A DNA stretch of 64,000 nt from Parvibacillus sp035426385 (lineage in GTDB: Bacteria; Bacteroidota; Bacteroidia; Chitinophagales; Saprospiraceae): positions 115,932 through 179,931 of the forward strand of contig DAOLZQ010000001.1 in NCBI GenBank assembly GCA_035426385.1. The letters are read 5' to 3'. Under the pieces are notes generated by a model. The model did no database searches. It was not told where the DNA came from and worked only from the letters and a program-made list of their open reading frames with translations. This document shows positions 1 to 8,103 of this stretch, piece after piece (within the stretch, counting starts at the first letter, position 1; each line of letters opens with the position of its first letter). Both the position numbers and the translations under genes were made by a program.

Positions 1-273
1 TAGCTGTTGTTGCTCTTTTTCTTCCAGGGTATTTTCATGCTTGAGGATGTGTCCTTCAATATACTCATCTATATGGGTTAGGCAAATCAGACCGGTACAG
101 TTGATTTCCGGTGATGAAATAGTATGTATAATAAAACTATCTTGTTTTAATTTTTTGAAAAGGCCTGAACGGGACACCTGCCCAAAATCTTCTTTCAAAG
201 CCAAAATCTGTACCTCCAAGTCGCTAATCTTTTCTAGATCAGGATATAATGGTTTAAATGGCTTTATCTGCAT
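1..273 (-). CDS. DUF1015 family protein (N-terminal part, runs off the window)
   Basis: An open minus-strand frame begins with ATG at 271-273 and runs through the window edge, giving the first 91 residues. The translation starts MQIKPFKPLYPDLEKI and contains FKKLKQDSFIIHTI, CTGLICLTHIDEYIEG and HILKHENTLEEKEQQQL. This matches the N-terminus of DUF1015 proteins, which characteristically carry a PFK/R start, a 'Y.GL.....DYL.G.I..HE.T...KE' block and the KHE motif. The family is widespread in Bacteroidota and often lies near serine-biosynthesis genes, but its biochemical role is not settled. The plus-strand open frame over the same bases is a shadow. The remainder of the gene lies outside the window, so completeness cannot be judged. 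Confidence 0.75.
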   Translation of the reverse strand, partial: MQIKPFKPLYPDLEKISDLEVQILALKEDFGQVSRSGLFKKLKQDSFIIHTISSPEINCTGLICLTHIDEYIEGHILKHENTLEEKEQQQL

Positions 274-405
274 TGTGTTAAGGTTAGGTGCGCAATATTA
301 CTTAAAATTTCAGGTCCAATTATTCTAATTTTTTACAATAGCAAGTAAATGCTTCAAGCTATTTCTATCAATATAACGCAGCGCGTGTTGTAGAACATAT
401 TTTAG

Positions 406-413
406 TAACTTTG
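406..413 (+). promoter_or_regulatory. Putative -7 element (TAnnTTTG) for the endonuclease gene
   Basis: TAACTTTG matches the Bacteroidota -7 consensus TAnnTTTG and lies 12 bp before the ATG at 426. No TTTG/TTG is found at the usual 19-22 bp spacing, so this is weak support on its own. Confidence 0.35.
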
Positions 414-425
414 AGAAAAAGATAG

Positions 426-1481
426 ATGAAATTTCCATTTCTAATTGCTGTGTTGATTATATTCTATAGTAATGTAGAAGCTCAGCATACCGATATATTC
501 CCATCTTTGTCAGGTACTGTGTTACTGGATAGTCTAAGATCCAGGTTTACACCCCCGCTCACCTTGGGATATAATATAGCCAGAGATACCCTCTATCGAA
601 ATATATTGGGAAGAAGTGGCCAATTGGAATGCGTATATACGGGCTACACCATCCAGCTCGATCAAAATCTTGATCCCACAGAGGATGCTTTTAACAAGGG
701 GATCAATACTGAGCATATTTATCCGCAAGCTAAAGGTGCCCAGAATGAACCGATGAGATCCAATATGTACAATTTATTTCCTACTCTGGAAAATGTAAAT
801 AATGACCGAGGTAATGTGCCATTTGGAGAGATCAATGATCAAGATACAAAATGGTGGTACTATATGAGGACAAAGCAAAGTACGATCCCTGATGTATCAG
901 TAAGGGACAATTATAGTGAAGGTAAGAATGATCTATTCGAGCCGAGAGAAGCCCGCAAAGGTGATATAGCAAGATCTGTTTTTTATTTCTTTACTATATA
1001 TCATGATGCGGCTATGAATTCTGATTCTAACTTCTTTAAGATCATGGTACATGACCTTTGTATCTGGCATTATCAAGATCAGATCTCACCGGAGGAATGG
1101 AATGTAAATCAAATGATCGCCCTATACCAGGATGGGCGCCCAAATCCGTTTGTTTCGGACTGTACCTTGCCAGAGCGATCTTACTGTGCCGGTCTGGGCT
1201 ACAAATGCACTCCTGCCAACGCAAACAGAATTAGTTATAGAGCAACACCACTAATGTGTTACCCAAGTGTGCTAAAAGCGGGAGAGAGCTTAAGAATTAA
1301 ACATAGCATGCCGATGCAGTCATTACACATTCTAGATGGGATAGGGAATGTGATCATCCGGCAAGATGTAAATGCATCTGATTCGGAAATTAATACTAAA
1401 CAATTAAAGCCAGGTACTTATTTTGTTTATTGCGTGGACGGCAATCTGATTACTGGGACGGGTAAGTTTGTGGTTAATTGA
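426..1481 (+). CDS. Secreted endonuclease I family nuclease with a T9SS-type C-terminal domain
   Basis: 351 residues. A hydrophobic signal peptide (about 1-19, ending VEAQ) is followed by an endonuclease I (EndA/NucM-like) domain: YNIARDTLY near 49-57, VYTGYTIQLD near 70-79, then the catalytic block INTEH at 93-97 (H97 the likely catalytic histidine), PQAKGA, RSNMYNLFPT and RGNVPFGEI (to about 136). In this family the histidine and the downstream Asn residues form a beta-beta-alpha metal nuclease that cuts DNA or RNA non-specifically. The last ~75 residues (from about PSVLKAGE) resemble a type IX secretion sorting domain, ending PGTYFVY...GKFVVN. The likely role is degrading extracellular nucleic acid for nutrients. 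Its 3' end overlaps the convergent glycosyltransferase gene by 8 bp. Confidence 0.85.
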   Translation: MKFPFLIAVLIIFYSNVEAQHTDIFPSLSGTVLLDSLRSRFTPPLTLGYNIARDTLYRNILGRSGQLECVYTGYTIQLDQNLDPTEDAFNKGINTEHIYPQAKGAQNEPMRSNMYNLFPTLENVNNDRGNVPFGEINDQDTKWWYYMRTKQSTIPDVSVRDNYSEGKNDLFEPREARKGDIARSVFYFFTIYHDAAMNSDSNFFKIMVHDLCIWHYQDQISPEEWNVNQMIALYQDGRPNPFVSDCTLPERSYCAGLGYKCTPANANRISYRATPLMCYPSVLKAGESLRIKHSMPMQSLHILDGIGNVIIRQDVNASDSEINTKQLKPGTYFVYCVDGNLITGTGKFVVN

Positions 1482-2214
1482 ATAGAGTAGAGCGTAGCAT
1501 CCCCAATTTGTTTAATCTATAGATCACACTCGTCTTTAATACCCCCAAGCCATACTTTACGCTTCGCTTAAAATTAATTGATGAGGCTTCCTCGAAATAT
1601 TTGGTGGGGCAAGTTATCTCTGCTATATCAAAGTTATTGTAGAATATCTGAGCAATAATCTCATTATCAAAGATGAAATCATCTGAGTTTTTATTAAATG
1701 AGATGGACCTAAGCACTTCGGCACTGTATGCTCTATATCCAGTATGGTATTCGGACAATTTCTGGCCCGTCAGAAAATTTTGAAATAGGGTCAGAAAGCG
1801 ATTAGCTACATATTTATAGAGTGGCATCCCACCCCTTAAAGCTCCCTTGCCTAGTATTCGAGAGGCAAATACAACAGGATAAAGACCGGTTGCAATAATA
1901 CCAGCCATTGAAGGTATCAGTAGTGGTGTATACTGATAGTCAGGATGGAGCATAATGATGATATCTGCCTTTAGCTCCAACGCTTTATTGTAAAGTGACT
2001 TTTGGTTACCTCCATAGCCCCTGTTATTGTCATGTACCAGAATGTGTTCAATTCCTATACTATTAGCAACTTCAAGTGTATTGTCTTTACTGTTGTCGTC
2101 ACAGAGTATGATCGTATCGACTATGCTTTGATCGATTTCATTAAAGGTTTTTTCAAGTGTTTTGGAAGCATTATATGCCGGGAGTACTACAACTATCTTT
2201 TTGCCATTAATCAT
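1474..2214 (-). CDS. Glycosyltransferase family 2 (polyprenol-phosphate sugar transferase-like)
   Basis: 246 residues. The N-terminus KIVVVLPAYNASKTLEKT is the GT-A nucleotide-sugar fold. LCDDNSKDNT (D39, D40) and MLHPDYQYTP (D92) correspond to the nucleotide- and metal-binding Asp motifs of dolichyl/undecaprenyl-phosphate mannosyl- or glucosyltransferase-like GT2 proteins. EYHTGYRAYS further on is typical of the same group. There is no C-terminal pair of membrane helices, so it resembles the short DPG-synthase-like type. The donor sugar and acceptor cannot be read from sequence. Its ATG overlaps the stop of the upstream DUF5606 gene by 4 bp (2211-2214), implying translational coupling. Its 3' end overlaps the convergent endonuclease gene. 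Confidence 0.85.
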   Translation of the reverse strand: MINGKKIVVVLPAYNASKTLEKTFNEIDQSIVDTIILCDDNSKDNTLEVANSIGIEHILVHDNNRGYGGNQKSLYNKALELKADIIIMLHPDYQYTPLLIPSMAGIIATGLYPVVFASRILGKGALRGGMPLYKYVANRFLTLFQNFLTGQKLSEYHTGYRAYSAEVLRSISFNKNSDDFIFDNEIIAQIFYNNFDIAEITCPTKYFEEASSINFKRSVKYGLGVLKTSVIYRLNKLGMLRSTLFN

Positions 2215-2648
2215 TCCTCTTCTTCTTTATTTTCTCTATCGACAGTCGTTTCTTTACTTAGATTTAATAGATCTTTTGACTTTAAGAAATTATACCAACG
2301 TAGTACTTTCTTCATGTCTTTGGGTGCGACACGGTCCTCGTCGTACTCTGGCATTATCTTTCTAAAATATTTTTTCAGCGTACTGTCATCTGTTTTCAAG
2401 ACATCTGCAGAAGCCTCTTGTTCCTCAAAATTATCGATCTGGCTAAATATTTCTTCCAATGAAAGTGAATCATTGTAGGTAAAAATGGCCAACGATCGAA
2501 GCGGACTAAACTGATGCTTTCTCACCGATACAAAAATTTTCTCACTGTTTTCCAGATTGGTCACTACTAAACCATTGTTTCTAGTAGATTCTAGATAGTA
2601 GAGTCCCGGCATCCCGCTTATAGAAATTATCTTATCAAAATCTTTCAT
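2211..2648 (-). CDS. DUF5606 domain protein
   Basis: 145 residues, cytosolic. The N-terminal part reads ISISGMPGLYYLE, then a short strand with NNGLVVTNLE and a basic KHQFSPL segment, followed by an acidic helical region. This is the pattern of the small Bacteroidota-restricted DUF5606 family ('I..I.GKPGLY.L..Q...G.IVE.L'). The C-terminus is Glu-rich (REN then EEEE). The function is unknown. It is sandwiched between the penicillin-binding protein gene (50-bp gap, same strand) and the glycosyltransferase (4-bp overlap), so a cell-envelope connection is possible but inferred only from context. Confidence 0.8.
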   Translation of the reverse strand: MKDFDKIISISGMPGLYYLESTRNNGLVVTNLENSEKIFVSVRKHQFSPLRSLAIFTYNDSLSLEEIFSQIDNFEEQEASADVLKTDDSTLKKYFRKIMPEYDEDRVAPKDMKKVLRWYNFLKSKDLLNLSKETTVDRENKEEEE

Positions 2649-2698
2649 ATTCTTGCTTTAGAATTGGTCATCATGACCGTATATATTAGTTATCGGTT

Positions 2699-5260
2699 TT
2701 AATTTTTATCTTTTTTAGGAAGATTCTTGTCAAGGGCGTCGGGTTTTTTGTCTTTTGGATTTGAGCTCCCTTTTTCGGGTTTTGAGTCTTTCGCCTTATC
2801 CGGATTCGCCTCTGGTTCGTCAGCCTTTTTCTTTTTATCAAAAAGGCGCTCGATAAAGTTTTTCTTATGTGCTGTATCGCGTTCACTCTCTTTGCCTCCG
2901 GGTATTACTTCATTTAATCTATCATGCTCATCTGTGATGATGAGATTGCCCAGTGAGTCAAGTTGAGTAGAATCCTGCAGATCAGAAGTATCAATTTGTG
3001 AATATCGAGTATCTGAACATTGGAGTTTCTCAGCTTGTTCTTTGGTCAATTTCTCAAACTTACCGGCCATGTATTTCTTAAGCTCGGGATCATTTTCTAC
3101 TTTATGTAGGAAGGTACCAACTATGGGAAGTGCTGTATTTGCTCCGGTATAACCTCCGCTGAGGTGAATCTCAGGAAATTCACCGCCTACCCATGCACCT
3201 GCAATGATATTCGGATTAAAGCCTATAAACCAGCCGTCTGAATTATCCTGTGAAGTACCGGTCTTGCCTGCTAGCTCTCCTCTTACATCATTAGCCCAAC
3301 GAATAGAACCCCCAGTACCTCTTAATACGACCTGATGTAGCATATCTTGCATCAAAGCAGCAGATTCCTCAGTAATGACTTGTGGCTGAGTTCTTGCTGA
3401 ATCTATTGTATTATCAATTAAGACATCACCATTTCGGTCCACAATCTTCAAGATATAGGTCAATTTAGGTCTTTTGCCTTTATTTGCAATAGTGGAATAC
3501 ACAGTAAGCATGTCAAAGAGTGAGATATCCACTGCACCAAGTCCGATAGATGGTTCATGGGGTATGTTTGAAGTTATTCCCATATTTTTCCCATACATGA
3601 CGACACTGTCGATTCCGGTCTTCATCAGGATATCTACTGTGACACAGTTGAGTGAACGAGTGAGGGCGCCCGTCATACTGTATTCACCACCATAGCCACC
3701 TTCATAATTTTTCGGTGTCCAATCATCATATTGGGGATATGTTTTTTGGGCATTGCTATAATATTCACATGGATCCATTCCCTTCTCAAGGGCTGTGGTA
3801 TATACTATTGGTTTGAAAGTAGATCCTACGTGGCGTCTGGCTTTAACATGATCATATTGGAAAAATTCATTGTCGATGCCTCCTACCCAGGCCTTGATAA
3901 ATCCGGTGGCGGGCTCTGCAGCCAGAAATCCTGCAGACAAGAATTGAAGGTAATAAATCAATGAGTCTTTAGGGCTCATTTTGATTTGTTTAGGCCCATC
4001 AGGCGAATAGACTGTCATATCTATTTTGTGATTGAAAGCACTGTCTATAAATTTCTCTGATTTGCCATTGGACTTGTGCCACTTATATCGCTCCGTATTC
4101 ATTAGTGCTTTATGTAAAAATGCAGTGTCTTTCCACGGTTTTTTTACCCAGCCTAATTGTTCATTGTATATCTTCTGAAGTGATTTAACTTGATCGTTTA
4201 CACTCTTTTCTGCAATTTCTTGCATTTTGTAATTGATAGAGGTATAGATTTTGAGGCCATCCGTATACTCATTATAAGGACTCCCATCATTCTTTCTGAG
4301 CTTTGATAAAACAGATTCCAGATCAATTCGAACATGTTCTCTAAAATAGGTGGCAATTCCTTGAGTATGAGTTTCTTTGACATATTGGAGTTTAATAGGC
4401 AATTTTGACAGTGAATCCCGTTCCGTTTTAGAGATCAACTTATATTTTTCCATTTTACTAAATACGGTATTCCGCCTATTTTTTGCCAGATCAACATTAT
4501 TGAGTGGGTTATATTTGGTAGTTGCCTTGAGCATTCCAACTAAAGTTGCTGCTTCTTCTATTTTTAGGTTTTTAGGGCTTGAATTGAAATATTGCTTTGC
4601 TGCGACTTCAATACCGTACACAGTCCCCCCAAATGATACTGTATTGAAATACAAAGTCAATAATTCTTCTTTGGTGTACATTTGTTCCAATCGCTGTGCG
4701 ATCACTATTTCCCTCACTTTATTAATCAGTGTAGTACCGCGCCAATAGGTCCTGCGTTTAAATAGGTTCTTTGCCAGTTGCTGACTGATGGTACTACCAC
4801 CGCCTGAAGATTTCTCGCCCATAATTATGGTACGCCACATTACGCGCGCCCACGATTTCCAGTCAATACCATTGTGCTCATAGTATCTTATATCCTCAGT
4901 AGCGATTAGTGCATTAATCAGATTGGGTGAAATATTTTCATAAGTCGTATTGGTCCTATTCTCAATGTAATATCTGCCCAAAATAGTCTTACCATCATCA
5001 GCAATCACTTCGCTGCCCTCAGGGTTATTGATATTTCTGAGTTCAGCAGTGGAAGGCATTCCTCCAAATGCGCCTAAGCGAGCAAAAGTAATCAGAAGAA
5101 AAATGGGAATAAAAATCAAGAGGAACAAACTCCCTAGGCCCTTCACTAGAATATTTAGCACAGGCCTTTTCTTCAGTTGGGAATTCCAAAATTTTATTTT
5201 AACCCAAACTTTACTGAAAAAGAGTCTGAAAGACGTAAAAAAAGATTGTGTAGAGGCCAT
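2699..5260 (-). CDS. Penicillin-binding protein 1A (bifunctional transglycosylase/transpeptidase)
   Basis: 853 residues. One membrane anchor lies at about 43-61. A GT51 peptidoglycan glycosyltransferase domain follows, with the catalytic motif ATEDIRYYEHNG (E122) and GGSTISQQLAKNLF near 154-167. The penicillin-binding transpeptidase domain carries STFK with nucleophile S480, RSLN as the SxN motif, and KTGT starting at K666. It polymerises lipid II and cross-links septal and side-wall peptidoglycan. The last ~80 residues are a low-complexity tail rich in Lys, Asp, Glu and Pro that is not part of the catalytic domains; the open frame overlapping it is a by-product of this composition. It probably starts the minus-strand transcript continuing into DUF5606 and the glycosyltransferase. 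Most family members fall in the 750-900 residue range. Confidence 0.93.
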   Translation of the reverse strand: MASTQSFFTSFRLFFSKVWVKIKFWNSQLKKRPVLNILVKGLGSLFLLIFIPIFLLITFARLGAFGGMPSTAELRNINNPEGSEVIADDGKTILGRYYIENRTNTTYENISPNLINALIATEDIRYYEHNGIDWKSWARVMWRTIIMGEKSSGGGSTISQQLAKNLFKRRTYWRGTTLINKVREIVIAQRLEQMYTKEELLTLYFNTVSFGGTVYGIEVAAKQYFNSSPKNLKIEEAATLVGMLKATTKYNPLNNVDLAKNRRNTVFSKMEKYKLISKTERDSLSKLPIKLQYVKETHTQGIATYFREHVRIDLESVLSKLRKNDGSPYNEYTDGLKIYTSINYKMQEIAEKSVNDQVKSLQKIYNEQLGWVKKPWKDTAFLHKALMNTERYKWHKSNGKSEKFIDSAFNHKIDMTVYSPDGPKQIKMSPKDSLIYYLQFLSAGFLAAEPATGFIKAWVGGIDNEFFQYDHVKARRHVGSTFKPIVYTTALEKGMDPCEYYSNAQKTYPQYDDWTPKNYEGGYGGEYSMTGALTRSLNCVTVDILMKTGIDSVVMYGKNMGITSNIPHEPSIGLGAVDISLFDMLTVYSTIANKGKRPKLTYILKIVDRNGDVLIDNTIDSARTQPQVITEESAALMQDMLHQVVLRGTGGSIRWANDVRGELAGKTGTSQDNSDGWFIGFNPNIIAGAWVGGEFPEIHLSGGYTGANTALPIVGTFLHKVENDPELKKYMAGKFEKLTKEQAEKLQCSDTRYSQIDTSDLQDSTQLDSLGNLIITDEHDRLNEVIPGGKESERDTAHKKNFIERLFDKKKKADEPEANPDKAKDSKPEKGSSNPKDKKPDALDKNLPKKDKN

Positions 5261-5280
5261 ACGTGAGTATTAGAGGATGG

Positions 5281-5288
5281 CAAATTTA
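5281..5288 (-). promoter_or_regulatory. Putative -7 element for the PBP1A gene
   Basis: On the minus strand this reads TAAATTTG, a match to TAnnTTTG, 20 bp before the PBP1A ATG. No convincing -33 TTTG is visible. Confidence 0.35.
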
Positions 5289-5313
5289 AGAAACGATTGC
5301 TAAAATTATAATG

Positions 5314-5351
5314 ATAAAAAAATCCGCACCCCAAGTTGATTGAGATGCGGA
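5314..5351 (-). terminator. Intrinsic terminator of rpsA
   Basis: Minus-strand hairpin with a 12-bp stem (arms 5340-5351 and 5323-5334, two G-T pairs) and a 5-nt loop, followed directly by seven T residues (complement of 5316-5322). It lies 33 bp after the rpsA stop codon. Confidence 0.85.
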
Positions 5352-5384
5352 CTATTTCTACAGCTTTGTTAGCTGAATATACTA

Positions 5385-7502
5385 TTAAGCTTCTTTTGGC
5401 TCCTCAGTATCTTCACTCTTATCAGAGTTATCCTGAGCCAAGTCTTCAGAGTCTGTCGTGTCCTCTGATTTTCCCGATTTCTTTTTGGTAGTTTTTTTAG
5501 CTACAGTTTCATCTGATTCTGAAGCTGATTCATTTTCTTCAACTATCGTTTCAGCTATTTCAGTTGTCGGTGCAGGATCGGCATTTTTTAAGGCTTCTTC
5601 TTTTGCGTCTGAGGCAGCTTTAGCTTTCTCAAGAGTTGCTGCATTGTCCTGAGCAAATTGTTGCTTCAGTTGTACCAGCGCATCCATATCACCTAAAGTT
5701 GTTTTTTCAACTCTGGCATTTTCTCGCTTGATAGCTGTACGGTTTTCTATTTCTGCACCTTCTTTATCACGTCTTAGGAGAGCATCAGCCTCTTTTTTGA
5801 TATCCTCCAGGTATCTCTGGTGTGAGACAATAATTCTCTTATCATCGCGATTAAACTCAATCACCTTGACAGTCATTGTATCATCTACATTGGCTGATGA
5901 ACCGTCCTCTTTCTTTATGTGCTTAGCAGGAGCAAATGCTTCCAGACCATAAGGCAACTGAACAGTACTACCTTTATCATCTTTGCGCATTACAGTAGCT
6001 TCATGATAAGAACCGACAGGGAACACTGATTCGAAGGCATCCCAAGGATTTTCTTCTACTTGTTTGTGGCCAAGTGACAACTTTCTGTTGTCTTTGTCGA
6101 TCTCCAGAATCATTATTTCTATATCATCTCCTACCTTAGTAAATTCAGAAGGGTGAGAGAACCGTTTTGTCCAAGATAGATCGGAGATATGGACCATTCC
6201 ACCTATACCATTATTGATCTCTACAAAGACACCATATGGAGTTAAATTCTTAACAACTCCGGTATGTCTACTTCCTACTGGATATTTGGCCTCGATCTCA
6301 TTCCAAGGGTCTTCTTGTAATTGTTTTAAACTGAGGGACATTTTTCGTTCATCCTTATCCAGCATGACCACTTTAGCCTCATATTCCTGATCCAGCTTGA
6401 AGTAATCTCTTGCTGCAACAGGTTGATTGCTCCAAGATACTTCGGATACGTGAATCAAACCTTCTACGCCTGGCTTTACTTCTAGGAAAGCACCATAATC
6501 CTCGATATTGACGATCTTGCCTTTTACAACAGAGCCTTCAGTGATCTCGTCACCGACGAGTTCCCATGGATGCGGAGTAAGTTGTTTTAATCCTAGAGAA
6601 ATACGTTTCTTATTTTCGTCAAAGTCGATTACGACGACATTGATTTTTTCATTCAGTGTAAGAACTTCTTCGGGATGGTTGATTCTACCCCATGAAATAT
6701 CTGTAATGTAAAGTAAACCATCTACTCCACCAAGATCCATAAAGGCGCCAAAATCTGTTATGTTTTTGACGATACCTTCCAGAACTTGACCTTTTTCAAG
6801 TCCACCGATGATTTGTTCTCTTTGTTCAGCTAGGTCACTTTCCACCAAAGCTTTGTGAGAGACAACAGCATTTTTGATAACTTCATTGATCTTAACAACT
6901 TTGAATTCCATGGTTTTACCCACGTAGGCATCATAGTCGATGATAGGTTTGATATCAATTTGTGAGCCCGGTAAGAATGTTTCCAATCCATAAGCATCCA
7001 CGATGAGACCACCTTTTGTTTTGGATATAACTGTTCCTTTGATGATGTTGCCATGTTCGAAAGCCTCAACTATGGTTTCCCAAGCAAGTAATAACTTGGC
7101 TTTCTTTCTTGAAAGAACTAATTGACCTCTTTCGTCTTCCTGCTTTTCGACATAGACTTCCACAGTATCTCCGATTTTCAAATCGTGTATGTCTCTAAAC
7201 TCAGAAAGAGATACGATACCGTCAGATTTATAGTTTATATCCAAAACTACATCGCCGCTACTGATTGCTTTGACTACACCCTTTACGATCTCGTTGTCTT
7301 TGATCAACGTCAAAGATTGCTCATAATCCCTGATATACTGCTCAGATTCTTCAGTGGTATATGCGACATGATTTCTTTTGCTTATGCTCCAGTCGAAATC
7401 ATTGTGATCTGAAGCGTTGGGGTCGAAGTCTTGGGAGGTGGTTTCTTCCTGTATTGTTGTTTCTACAGGCTCTTCATGAATTAGATTCTCATTTTCTGAC
7501 AT
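5385..7502 (-). CDS. rpsA: 30S ribosomal protein S1
   Basis: 705 residues with about six tandem S1/OB-fold RNA-binding repeats between roughly residues 50 and 560. Recognisable units include GIVKNITDFGAFMDLGGVDG, KGKIVNIEDYGAFLEVKPG and GVVKNLTPYGVFVEINNG, each followed by a 'G(L/M)(L/I)(Y/H)I(T/S)(D/E)(I/V/L)SW' segment. S1 binds mRNA and helps load it on the 30S subunit. This matters especially in Bacteroidota, where Shine-Dalgarno pairing is weak. The N-terminal ~45 residues and C-terminal ~100 residues are acidic and low in complexity (Ser/Asp/Glu/Lys), longer than in Proteobacteria (about 557 residues in total) but usual for Bacteroidota. It stands alone between a minus-strand -7 element and a strong terminator. 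Confidence 0.95.
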   Translation of the reverse strand: MSENENLIHEEPVETTIQEETTSQDFDPNASDHNDFDWSISKRNHVAYTTEESEQYIRDYEQSLTLIKDNEIVKGVVKAISSGDVVLDINYKSDGIVSLSEFRDIHDLKIGDTVEVYVEKQEDERGQLVLSRKKAKLLLAWETIVEAFEHGNIIKGTVISKTKGGLIVDAYGLETFLPGSQIDIKPIIDYDAYVGKTMEFKVVKINEVIKNAVVSHKALVESDLAEQREQIIGGLEKGQVLEGIVKNITDFGAFMDLGGVDGLLYITDISWGRINHPEEVLTLNEKINVVVIDFDENKKRISLGLKQLTPHPWELVGDEITEGSVVKGKIVNIEDYGAFLEVKPGVEGLIHVSEVSWSNQPVAARDYFKLDQEYEAKVVMLDKDERKMSLSLKQLQEDPWNEIEAKYPVGSRHTGVVKNLTPYGVFVEINNGIGGMVHISDLSWTKRFSHPSEFTKVGDDIEIMILEIDKDNRKLSLGHKQVEENPWDAFESVFPVGSYHEATVMRKDDKGSTVQLPYGLEAFAPAKHIKKEDGSSANVDDTMTVKVIEFNRDDKRIIVSHQRYLEDIKKEADALLRRDKEGAEIENRTAIKRENARVEKTTLGDMDALVQLKQQFAQDNAATLEKAKAASDAKEEALKNADPAPTTEIAETIVEENESASESDETVAKKTTKKKSGKSEDTTDSEDLAQDNSDKSEDTEEPKEA

Positions 7503-7545
7503 GGAATCGTTGGTTTTAAATGGTTAAACAATGTTTTTAGCGGCG

Positions 7546-7553
7546 CAAAGGTA
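7546..7553 (-). promoter_or_regulatory. -7 promoter element for rpsA
   Basis: The minus strand reads TACCTTTG followed by CGCC, an exact TAnnTTTG match, about 43 bp before the rpsA ATG. A -33 element at standard spacing is not evident. Confidence 0.5.
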
Positions 7554-7608
7554 CTATTCTTCAACCATTTAGAGAAACAATATTTAAAATAATAGTAATT
7601 CTATCTGT

Positions 7609-8103
7609 TTACTCTACATTCAATACCCCTTCATAAATCTGTCTCGGTGGAGTATTTTTCAAGTATTCTGTTATTACAATCTTTTCTTTTTCAGCTAAAT
7701 AGGGAAGATTGATTAAGAATTCTTTGTAAGGTAATTTAGAGGGTTCCCTAGAGAATTGGCCATTTTGGGAGGTGGCTACAGTTTGTACCATGGGATGTGG
7801 TATAAAGGTCTGATAGAGTAAATGTTTGCCTTGGAAGAGACTGAGATTGAGATACTCACTAGTAGTTGGAGTCAACGAAAGTGGAATAGTACCTAATGAA
7901 ATCCTAGTTCCAAGTAATTCAACAACATTTAGTTTCTTAGAATCAGAAAAATAAATTTTCATTGATACCAGGATTGTTTTTTGAATTGAGTCTGCCTTGA
8001 TTATAATCGGCTGAGATACACTTGAAACCTTCTGCTGGCTTTTACAGCCGATTTGAAAAAAACTAATAGTAGCGGTTAGTATGTATATATAGATAATTCT
8101 CAT
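7609..8103 (-). CDS. Small predicted lipoprotein of unknown function
   Basis: 164 residues. The N-terminus MRIIYIYILTATISFFQIGC is a lipoprotein signal with C20 as the acylation site (FQIGC lipobox), so the product is likely anchored in the envelope. The rest has alternating hydrophobic and polar residues suggestive of beta strands (for example ILVSMKIYFSDSKKLNVVE), with no catalytic motif that I recognise. The start codon overlaps the pgi stop by 4 bp (8100-8103), so it is translated with pgi. This coupling is probably positional rather than functional. Confidence 0.65.
   Translation of the reverse strand: MRIIYIYILTATISFFQIGCKSQQKVSSVSQPIIIKADSIQKTILVSMKIYFSDSKKLNVVELLGTRISLGTIPLSLTPTTSEYLNLSLFQGKHLLYQTFIPHPMVQTVATSQNGQFSREPSKLPYKEFLINLPYLAEKEKIVITEYLKNTPPRQIYEGVLNVE

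Noticed and set aside
2002..2478. Plus-strand open frame of 158 codons across the glycosyltransferase and DUF5606 genes
   Set aside because: Antisense to two overlapping genes with clear families; its translation is low-complexity Ser/Phe/Leu with no domain.
2686..2886. 66-codon minus-strand frame rich in Arg/Lys at the end of PBP1A
   Set aside because: Out-of-frame reading of the Lys/Asp-rich tail of PBP1A; no independent start context.
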